Assembly: GCA_014874425.1 (NCBI GenBank) | Contig: JACWAG010000024.1 | Location: forward strand, 1 to 8,416 | DNA length: 8,416 nucleotides | From: Syntrophaceae bacterium | Lineage (GTDB): Bacteria; Desulfobacterota; Desulfomonilia; Desulfomonilales; Desulfomonilaceae | Direction: 5' to 3' | Shown here: one piece after another, positions 1 through 5,607 of the stretch | Numbering within the stretch: the first letter of the stretch is position 1 | Layout of the letters: every line of letters begins with the position of its first letter | Notes under the pieces: model-generated | What the model was told of the DNA's origin: nothing | The model's input: the letters and a program-made list of their open reading frames with translations, nothing else | Database searches by the model: none | Made by a program: the position numbers and the translations under genes

Positions 1-1212
1 ATTTTAGTGTGTTCTGGGAGGTTTGCTCCTATTGCAGCGCACGGTCAAACCTTTGGGAGTCACCCCGGCAAAGCCGGGGGCTTACCACTTTTTGGTTATG
101 GGCTCCTTTACCGTGACCTCAAGTTCTTGCAGGAAGTTGATTGGGCCGGTCTTGTCCTTGACGAAGCTCAAAACATTAAGAACCCTGAAACAAAACAGGC
201 CAAGGCGGCTCGATCTTTAAAAGCGGACTATCGAATCGCCCTAACCGGGACACCAGTAGAAAATAATATTGGTGATTTGTGGTCCATCATGGAATTTCTA
301 AATCCAAATTTTCTTGGCAAACAAACGGAGTTCAAACGAAAATTCTTTGTTCCTATTCAGGCTGAACATAGTCAGGTAGCCACTGAGCGACTCAAACGCA
401 TAACCGGGCCATTTATTCTTAGACGGCTAAAGACAGACAAATCCATTATTTCGGACCTTCCTGAAAAACTTGAAATGAAAGTAATGTGTCCCCTGACAAA
501 AGAGCAGGCGTCTCTCTACTCGGCAGTGATCAAAGAAACGGAAGACGCTCTGAAATCTTCTCAAGGTATCCAGCGTAAAGGGCTCGTCCTGGCCACCCTT
601 TCGAAGCTAAAACAGGTTTGCAACCACCCGGCCCAGTTCCTTAAAGATAACTCTTCGATCCCCGGAAGGTCCGGCAAGCTGTCACGACTCACTGAAATGA
701 TCGAGGAAATCATAGAAGTTGGTGAAAAGGCATTGGTTTTCAGTCAGTATGCCGAGATGGGCAAGATACTGCAAAAGCATTTGATGGAAACATTTGGCCG
801 AGAGGCCCTTTTCCTTCATGGAGCTGTGACAAGAACTCAGAGAGACCTGATGGTCGAACGTTTTCAGAACGATGGAGACGGGCCGGCCATCTTTATTCTA
901 TCGCTCAAAGCTGGGGGGACCGGTCTTAATCTCACAGCCTCAAATCATGTTTTCCACTTTGACCGGTGGTGGAACCCGGCTGTGGAGAATCAGGCCACGG
1001 ATAGGGCTTTTCGTATTGGCCAAACTCGAAATGTGCAAGTTCACAAATTCGTCTGCGCAGGGACTATAGAAGAGAAGATTGACGACATGATTGAAAACAA
1101 GAAAGAACTCGCCGATCAGGTTGTAGGCGCTGGGGAAGGATGGATTACAGAGTTGTCCAACGAAGATCTGAAGGAACTCTGGAAACTTCGCAAAGAAGCT
1201 ATAGGAGATTAA
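1..1212 (+). CDS. SNF2-family DNA-dependent ATPase/helicase, C-terminal part (5' end outside window)
   Basis: SNF2 proteins use ATP to translocate on double-stranded DNA and remodel protein-DNA complexes. The frame is open to base 1, so the gene is 5'-incomplete here and the Walker A motif is not in view. Numbering from the GTG at 7, visible motifs are: motif II DEAQ (residues 52-55), motif III LTGTPVEN (79-86), a second RecA-like domain with VFSQY (244-248), motif V around KAGGTGLNLT (301-310), and motif VI with its arginine finger region QATDRAFRIGQ (329-339). This order is diagnostic of the SNF2 family. From Tyr31 (base 97) onward the protein is a normal C-terminal half. Before that, residues 1-30 do not resemble SNF2 and coincide with a GC-rich palindrome, so the gene may be disrupted or rearranged at its 5' side. 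TAA ends at 1212. The SWIM gene follows after one base, with an AGGAG ribosome site inside this gene's last codons (1203-1207). Family assignment is certain; whether the gene is intact is not. Confidence 0.93.
   Translation: MLVCSGRFAPIAAHGQTFGSHPGKAGGLPLFGYGLLYRDLKFLQEVDWAGLVLDEAQNIKNPETKQAKAARSLKADYRIALTGTPVENNIGDLWSIMEFLNPNFLGKQTEFKRKFFVPIQAEHSQVATERLKRITGPFILRRLKTDKSIISDLPEKLEMKVMCPLTKEQASLYSAVIKETEDALKSSQGIQRKGLVLATLSKLKQVCNHPAQFLKDNSSIPGRSGKLSRLTEMIEEIIEVGEKALVFSQYAEMGKILQKHLMETFGREALFLHGAVTRTQRDLMVERFQNDGDGPAIFILSLKAGGTGLNLTASNHVFHFDRWWNPAVENQATDRAFRIGQTRNVQVHKFVCAGTIEEKIDDMIENKKELADQVVGAGEGWITELSNEDLKELWKLRKEAIGD
48..97. repeat. GC-rich palindromic (REP-like) element inside the SNF2 reading frame
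   Basis: Bases 63-69 (CCCCGGC) and 73-79 (GCCGGGG) form a perfect 7-bp inverted repeat around an AAA loop. Weaker outer arms AACC (48-51) and GGTT (94-97) are roughly centred on the same point, which suggests an imperfect dyad of about 50 bp. After a stop at 5-7 in one frame, all three forward frames are open across it. SNF2 similarity resumes exactly at its right edge. It looks like a dispersed palindromic repeat (REP or MITE type), but no second copy is in this window, so the repeat nature is inferred. It could also fold as an RNA hairpin in the transcript. Confidence 0.5.
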
Positions 1213-1213
1213 C

Positions 1214-2143
1214 ATGAGTCGCTGGGACTATTACGGCCACTACACTCCTTCCGTCCCGATCGAAGTCAAAGGCGGAGTCAAATCCCAGAGCAAACGGGGA
1301 GCGTTCGGACAGAGCTGGTGGGCGAAACGTTGGATATCTGTTCTTGAAAGTTTCAACATTGGGGCCAGACTCCAGCGAGGGCGCTCTTACGCCCGTCGTG
1401 GTCAGGTAGCGTCCATAGACATCTCAAAAGGTTATGTGACCGCCAAGGTCCAAGGCTCGAGGAAAACCCCATATTCTGTAATCATAAACATCAAAACCCT
1501 CTCAAGACCTGAATGGGAAAAGATCGCCACAGCCCTCTCGGGTCAGGCGTTTTTCATCGCAAAACTACTCGCTGGCGAGATGCCTGAGAACATTGAGGAT
1601 GTCTTCCAGGCAGTCAAAATCAGCCTTTTCCCCGAGAAGTTAAAAGACCTTGAGACGGATTGCTCGTGCCCTGATTGGTCCAATCCCTGTAAGCATATAG
1701 CCGCCGTGTATTACCTGCTGGGTGAAGAGTTCGACAGAGACCCCTTTTTGATTTTTAAATTAAGGGGTATGGACCGTGATGAACTTCTGGATATGATGGA
1801 TATGTCATCGGTTTCAGATGATATCGCTCTGGATAAATGCCTGACAGGGGCTGATCAGGAACAGGAGGCTGATACTCTGTTTCCATTTGAACCTCTCCCA
1901 TGTGCCCCGGAATTATTTTGGCGACGGGTCAAAAGCAGCGACTCAGATGCTACCGAGGTCTCCATCCCAATAAGTCCAGGGGCGCAGGTCAAGAGGCTTG
2001 GAGCTTTTCCACTATGGCGTGGTAAGGAGAATTTCCTTGAATTCCTCGAGAGAGTCTACACTAAAGCGTCTCCGGTTGGACTGGAAATATTCCTTGGTCA
2101 AAATAGAACCAATGAATCACTTGAGGATCAGCAAGCTCGTTGA
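1214..2143 (+). CDS. SWIM zinc-finger protein, probable partner of the SNF2 ATPase
   Basis: This 309-residue protein carries a SWIM zinc-binding motif, C150-S-C152 then six residues then C159-K-H161 (CxCx6CxH), followed by the usual hydrophobic helix AAVYYLL. SWIM domains are predicted to bind DNA or protein and are known from SWI2/SNF2 proteins and MuDR transposases. The N-terminal ~90 residues are basic and aromatic (GQSWWAKRW, RGRSYARRGQV), the standard start of the bacterial SWIM family found beside SNF2 genes. Residues 180-300 are less conserved and acidic, with no motif I recognise. The ATG lies one base after the SNF2 stop, with AGGAG six bases upstream, so the two are probably translationally coupled. 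The last 16 bases overlap the convergent yheT gene. The zinc ligands are complete. The link to SNF2 is supported by context; a molecular role is inferred. Confidence 0.92.
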   Translation: MSRWDYYGHYTPSVPIEVKGGVKSQSKRGAFGQSWWAKRWISVLESFNIGARLQRGRSYARRGQVASIDISKGYVTAKVQGSRKTPYSVIINIKTLSRPEWEKIATALSGQAFFIAKLLAGEMPENIEDVFQAVKISLFPEKLKDLETDCSCPDWSNPCKHIAAVYYLLGEEFDRDPFLIFKLRGMDRDELLDMMDMSSVSDDIALDKCLTGADQEQEADTLFPFEPLPCAPELFWRRVKSSDSDATEVSIPISPGAQVKRLGAFPLWRGKENFLEFLERVYTKASPVGLEIFLGQNRTNESLEDQQAR

Positions 2144-3099
2144 TTTAGAAAAGCCACTGCCCGAGTTTCGGACCAATACTCTCCATTGTGATCAAAAGCC
2201 ATGAATCCAACGTGACCACCATGTTTAGGGACTTCAAGGAATAGGTTTGGGTTGGCTTTCGCTTCTTCATAAGGATAACAAGAGGCCGAAAGGAATGGGT
2301 CATCCGCTGCGTTGATCAGCAGGGTAGGAACTGAGATGTTTGGGAGAAACGGACGGCATGAAGACTTTTCATAGTAATCATAAGCGTCCTTGAACCCGTG
2401 CAAAGGGGCCGTATACCTGTCATCGAACTCTTTTAGCGTCCTGATTTCTTCGTAACCTTTGAGATCAATTTTTTCGGGAGCCATTAAAGCCTTTGCTTGC
2501 ATCTTTTCATGTAGCATTTTGAGGAATCTCTTCAAGTAGAGGCGATTCATTAATGCGCTTATTCGTATCGAACTCGCCTTGAGGTCACATGGCACGGATA
2601 TCGTTACAGCCGCTCTGATAATTGGTGGTGTCGCTTCGCCCTGTTCACCCAAGTATTTCAAAATTACATTGGCGCCAAGGCTCGATCCCACGAGCGCCAG
2701 TTCGGAATACCTAGAAAGTCCGGACACATGGCGGATAACAGTTTGTAGGTCCCCTGTTTCACCGCTGTGATACATCTGTAGGCGCCTGTTCGACTCACCT
2801 CCGCATCCCCGAAAATTGACTGCGAGCGCATCCCATGCGCTTCGGTTTAACGCTCTGACCATACCCATCATGTACGACCGGGTGGAATTACCTTCGAGGC
2901 CATGCAATACAATTGCCAGTAGCTTTGAACCGACTCTGGACCAATCGAGATCTAAAAAATCTCCATCCGGAGTGTCGATTCGCTCTCTTTGATAGGTTAC
3001 GTCCGGGACCTTTCTAAAAAGTGTCGGGATTACAGTTTGTATGTGAGTATTTGAACAAAATATCGGCGGTTTATATGTGGATTTAGCAATTACAGGCAT
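2128..3099 (-). CDS. yheT: YheT-family alpha/beta-fold hydrolase
   Basis: Predicted cytosolic serine hydrolase or esterase of the YheT group (COG0429); the physiological substrate is not established. The 323-residue length is normal for the family. Family marks run throughout: SNTHIQTVIPTLFRK near the N terminus, DTPDGDFLDLDW (42-53), the oxyanion region HGLEG (66-70), NFRGCGGE (95-102), YHSGETGDL (110-118), nucleophile elbow G-S-S-L-G with Ser140, AADDPF (264-269) with the acid Asp267, and HGGHVGF (293-299) with catalytic His296. So the Ser-Asp-His triad is complete. There is no signal peptide or membrane segment. The start ATG has GGAGG (plus-strand CCTCC, 3109-3113) nine bases upstream; a nearer ATG at 3107 is out of frame. 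It is the last gene of a three-gene minus-strand run, 42 bases after yajD, and its tail overlaps the SWIM gene tail by 16 bases. Confidence 0.93.
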   Translation of the reverse strand: MPVIAKSTYKPPIFCSNTHIQTVIPTLFRKVPDVTYQRERIDTPDGDFLDLDWSRVGSKLLAIVLHGLEGNSTRSYMMGMVRALNRSAWDALAVNFRGCGGESNRRLQMYHSGETGDLQTVIRHVSGLSRYSELALVGSSLGANVILKYLGEQGEATPPIIRAAVTISVPCDLKASSIRISALMNRLYLKRFLKMLHEKMQAKALMAPEKIDLKGYEEIRTLKEFDDRYTAPLHGFKDAYDYYEKSSCRPFLPNISVPTLLINAADDPFLSASCYPYEEAKANPNLFLEVPKHGGHVGFMAFDHNGEYWSETRAVAFLNQRAC

Positions 3100-3141
3100 A
3101 GATCCATGCCTCCGTGATCTTCTTTAGGTCAAAAAGTTTGA

Positions 3142-3510
3142 TCATTTCTTGTCTTTCAGTAAAGATTTCAGACAAGCGAAAGGTTTGTATGTGGACGAGG
3201 ACTCCTGATCCTCGTGAAGAACGTCCTCCTCAAGATAACGCTGGTGCTCCATATCATGACAGTAAATGCAAAGAAGCTCCCAGTTACTTCCGTCAGGCGG
3301 ATTGTTTTCGTGGTTGTGGTCCTTGTGATGGACCGTAAGCTCACGGAGTTTCTTCCCGGAAAACTCCCGTCCGCATCGACCGCAAATCCGGGGGAACATA
3401 TTAAGAGCTTTCTCCCTATAGGTAGTCTCTCGAAGCTCCTGGCTGCGCCTAGCTTCCGAAATAACCTTATCTAGCCTGCTGGTTTCAGCTCGTGGTTTTC
3501 TAGAAACCAT
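3142..3510 (-). CDS. yajD: YajD-type HNH nuclease
   Basis: Small (122 aa) HNH-fold protein closely resembling E. coli YajD, a putative metal-dependent nuclease of unknown biological role. Shared features are YREKAL near residue 31, a zinc knuckle CGRC (C43, C46) paired with C81-IY-C84, the HNH core with tandem His61-His62 and KDHNH, Asn76 in DGSNWELL, and His85/His89 in CHDMEH. The family-typical tail with YKPFACLKSLLKDKK is also present. The N terminus is about 15-20 residues longer than in YajD, and basic. An alternative ATG six bases upstream (3516) is in frame but leaves only three bases after the ribosome site, so I prefer the inner ATG. The gene lies between the Fe-S protein and yheT on the same strand with short gaps (50 and 42 bases), so co-transcription is likely. 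No restriction, toxin or phage gene is nearby, so the context gives no target. Confidence 0.93.
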   Translation of the reverse strand: MVSRKPRAETSRLDKVISEARRSQELRETTYREKALNMFPRICGRCGREFSGKKLRELTVHHKDHNHENNPPDGSNWELLCIYCHDMEHQRYLEEDVLHEDQESSSTYKPFACLKSLLKDKK

Positions 3511-3519
3511 ATCCATACA

Positions 3520-3524
3520 CTCCA
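3520..3524 (-). promoter_or_regulatory. Ribosome binding site that decides the yajD start
   Basis: On the minus strand this reads TGGAG. It is three bases from the ATG at 3516 and nine bases from the ATG at 3510. Usual spacing is 5-10 bases, which favours the inner start. This is a spacing argument only. Confidence 0.5.
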
Positions 3525-3560
3525 GTCCAGAATTTTTCAGACCTGTTCCTGCAAGAGTTG

Positions 3561-4100
3561 CTATAACAATGGCCGTTTTAAGACTATTAAGGATTCTAGT
3601 CGCTTAAGCTGATCGCCATATTTGGCGTCCCCAAAAATCGGGCCGCATTGTTGAAGTTCAACCATGCCGGCCGCCAGTTTCAAGGCAAAATTGAAACAGG
3701 TGTTTTCTTTACAGACTTTGCAGTTAGTCTTGGGAAGCAACCGATATAGTTCGAGGGGCTGAAGGTTTTCGTGAGTAACAGTATCGGGCTCTATTTCGGA
3801 GCGTCTCTCCCACACGTCATTAACCAGCCTAACAAGGTGATCTATAACCTCTTTGGCCTGCTCTCGAGTATCGAGATGATCCGCGGCTATTCTGTCATGC
3901 CAAAATCCAACTTTATGGTCATCAAGACGCCATGAAAAAACCGGACCATCGATGAAATAGGTCCCATTTTTAAATGTAGAGTTCAGATAAGGTAGGACTT
4001 CTCGAATATCTACAGGGAGATGCGCTATAGCTTCATATTCAAAAACTTCGGCGCTGTGGTCCGCCACTTCGATTTCAAGATTGTATGATTCTATAAGCAT
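3561..4100 (-). CDS. Small protein with a C-terminal four-cysteine Fe-S domain (CODH/ACS corrinoid-protein type)
   Basis: This 179-residue protein ends in a domain of the putative Fe-S cluster type (PF04060-like). The pattern is LLPKTNCKVCKENTCFNFALKL with Cys127, Cys130, Cys135 and, after the GMVELQQC stretch, Cys152 (CxxCx4Cx16C). This arrangement is known from the large subunit of the acetyl-CoA synthase corrinoid Fe-S protein and from small stand-alone Fe-S proteins of anaerobes, where it binds a [4Fe-4S] cluster. Residues 1-115 form an acidic, soluble N-terminal domain with no motif I recognise; they include FSWRLDDHKVGFWHDRIAADH (56-74) and a helix rich in Val, Leu and Glu. There is no signal peptide. 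The ATG has AGGAG five bases upstream (plus strand CTCCT, 4106-4110). It is first in the minus-strand run with yajD and yheT and divergent from the radical SAM gene. No ACS or CODH subunit gene is present, so electron transfer or cofactor handling is only a guess. The Fe-S call is firm, the function unknown. Confidence 0.85.
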   Translation of the reverse strand: MLIESYNLEIEVADHSAEVFEYEAIAHLPVDIREVLPYLNSTFKNGTYFIDGPVFSWRLDDHKVGFWHDRIAADHLDTREQAKEVIDHLVRLVNDVWERRSEIEPDTVTHENLQPLELYRLLPKTNCKVCKENTCFNFALKLAAGMVELQQCGPIFGDAKYGDQLKRLESLIVLKRPLL

Positions 4101-4197
4101 GAAAACTCCTAAGATACAAATTAATCAATTGTTTTGTTACTCGCAACGTGTCTTGGAATTTTTACCCGCCCGCCGCAGAACTTGATTCTATACGATC

Positions 4198-4226
4198 TTA
4201 TGATTCTTGATATGTTATATTATAAT
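4198..4226 (+). promoter_or_regulatory. Candidate promoter for the radical SAM gene
   Basis: In the AT-rich gap between the divergent Fe-S and radical SAM genes, a perfect TATAAT lies at 4221-4226, about 50 bases before the ATG. A poor -35 (TTATGA, 4198-4203) sits 17 bases upstream. An overlapping TGT-TATATT (4213-4221) would serve as an extended -10. The heptamer TGATTCT occurs at 4183-4189 and 4201-4207, 18 bases apart, and might be an operator. For the minus-strand gene I see only weak elements (TTGCGA on the minus strand, 4146-4141). Confidence 0.4.
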
Positions 4227-4277
4227 TGCGTTTGAAAGTTAATAGGACAATATTTTTTTAGGGATGGAGAAAGCCGG

Positions 4278-5552
4278 ATGAGGATATTGCTGATTTCAGT
4301 GAACACGGAAGAAATCTACATGCGCACATGGCCGCTAGGGTTGGCTTGCGTGGCAGAGTCCGCAAGAGCGGCAGGGCATACGGTTGAATTTTTGGACCTC
4401 ATGCAAGCTGATGATCCTAATGCTTCCGTCCAAAGAACTATAAAAGAAATTAACCCTGATGTGATTGGAGTATCTGTCCGAAATATTGACAGCCAGAAGA
4501 TGACGGACCAAGGCTTTTTCCTAGATACGGTTAAAGAAATTGTGGTGTGCTGTAGATCCGTGACTAAAGCGCCTATCGTTCTAGGTGGAGCGGGCTACAG
4601 TATTTATCCGGATAGTCTACTGGAATATCTTAAAGCGGACATGGGGATACAAGGAGAAGGGGAAACAGCGTTTATCGAGCTAATTAATCGACTTGAACGG
4701 GGCACTGAGCTAGTTGGCGCACCTGGACTGTATCTCCTCGGACTGGGGCTATCGGGACCACGACATTTCGAGAAAGACCTGGACAATCTACCGCTACCCA
4801 ATGTGAATTCATTTGCTGATTCGGTTTCCCAAGGTGAAGAATTCTGGCTGCCTGTTCAGACTCGTCGGGGTTGCCCCATGAATTGTTCCTATTGTTCCAC
4901 AGGATCAATCGAAGGACGCCTTCTTCGAAAGCGCTCTCCTCAGAAAGTTGTAGACTGGCTACTGGAATGGCGTAAAGCAGGAGTCAAGCAATTTTATTTC
5001 GTGGACAATACTTTCAATTTACCCCCTTCTTATGCTGGAACTCTGTGCGGCGAGATAATTGAGAAGGGCCTGAACGCTTCGTGGCGCTGCATAATGTACC
5101 CTGTTAGAACCAGCGACAAGCTTATTCGCCTGATGGCCGAATCAGGATGCAAAGAAGTTTCCATTGGATTTGAGAGCGGTTCCACACTGATCCTGAACTC
5201 AATGAACAAGAAATTCACCAATGATGATGTTCGTTACACATGTGATCTGCTGGCAAAATATAGGATAAGGCGAATGGGATTTTTGCTTTTGGGTGGCCCT
5301 GGCGAAACAAAAGAAACTACCCTTGAAAGTTTGCGCTTTGCCGATTCCTTGAATCTCGAAGTCCTGAAACTCACCGTGGGAATTCGAATTTATCCACAAA
5401 CTATTCTCGCCGAAACCGCTGTAAAGGATGGAATAGTCTCTCCGGATGACAATCTCCTCGAACCTCGATTCTACCTGGTCCCAAGTTTACAGGGCTGGAT
5501 AAGAGGTGTCGTAGATGAATGGATGTCTTCACGCCCCAATTGGGTAAGTTAG
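4278..5552 (+). CDS. Cobalamin-type (B12-binding) radical SAM protein, substrate unknown
   Basis: Radical SAM enzymes cleave S-adenosylmethionine with a [4Fe-4S] cluster to start radical chemistry. Here the cluster motif is RGCPMNCSYCST with Cys199, Cys203 and Cys206 (CxxxCxxC). Later core features are FVDNTFNLP (241-249), SIGFESGS (295-302) and LLGGPGET (337-344). Residues 1-150 are a Rossmann-like domain of the B12-binding type that precedes radical SAM in this class: RILLISVN, then WPLGLACVAESARAAGHTVE, INPDVIGVSV, and GGAGYSIYPD with GEGE at 126-129. The DxHxxG histidine motif is absent, as is common in this class, so any cobalamin would bind base-off without histidine ligation. There are no C-terminal auxiliary cluster cysteines; no Cys occurs after 322. 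GGAGA at 4266-4270 sits seven bases before the ATG. The gene is not in an operon. It is divergent from the Fe-S gene and convergent with the APC permease. Methyl transfer or lipid or cofactor modification are possible roles; none is shown. Confidence 0.9.
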   Translation: MRILLISVNTEEIYMRTWPLGLACVAESARAAGHTVEFLDLMQADDPNASVQRTIKEINPDVIGVSVRNIDSQKMTDQGFFLDTVKEIVVCCRSVTKAPIVLGGAGYSIYPDSLLEYLKADMGIQGEGETAFIELINRLERGTELVGAPGLYLLGLGLSGPRHFEKDLDNLPLPNVNSFADSVSQGEEFWLPVQTRRGCPMNCSYCSTGSIEGRLLRKRSPQKVVDWLLEWRKAGVKQFYFVDNTFNLPPSYAGTLCGEIIEKGLNASWRCIMYPVRTSDKLIRLMAESGCKEVSIGFESGSTLILNSMNKKFTNDDVRYTCDLLAKYRIRRMGFLLLGGPGETKETTLESLRFADSLNLEVLKLTVGIRIYPQTILAETAVKDGIVSPDDNLLEPRFYLVPSLQGWIRGVVDEWMSSRPNWVS

Positions 5553-5607
5553 GCTTCACATTCAGCCATTTTGTGGTCTAAAGATTAAAAGCTAGCCGAT
5601 TCAAACG

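Noticed and set aside
63..79. Palindrome as a rho-independent terminator
   Set aside because: There is a strong GC stem, but it is not followed by a clean T-run (CTTACCACTTTTTGG instead), and it lies inside an open reading frame that continues with SNF2 motifs.
3114..3474. Two plus-strand open frames opposite yajD
   Set aside because: The minus-strand HNH frame matches YajD residue by residue over its core. The plus-strand frames match nothing known.
1..4100. A novel defence island (SNF2, SWIM, HNH)
   Set aside because: The HNH protein is the housekeeping-like YajD type on the opposite strand, separated by a hydrolase. No toxin, methylase, protease or phage-related gene accompanies them.
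4604..4908. Two overlapping antisense open frames (65 and 74 residues)
   Set aside because: Both are opposite the radical SAM core; low-complexity Ser/Pro/Arg composition and no family resemblance.
5553..5607. Bidirectional terminator between the convergent radical SAM and APC genes
   Set aside because: Only a 3-bp CCA/TGG stem can be drawn (CCATTTTGTGG); too weak to call.
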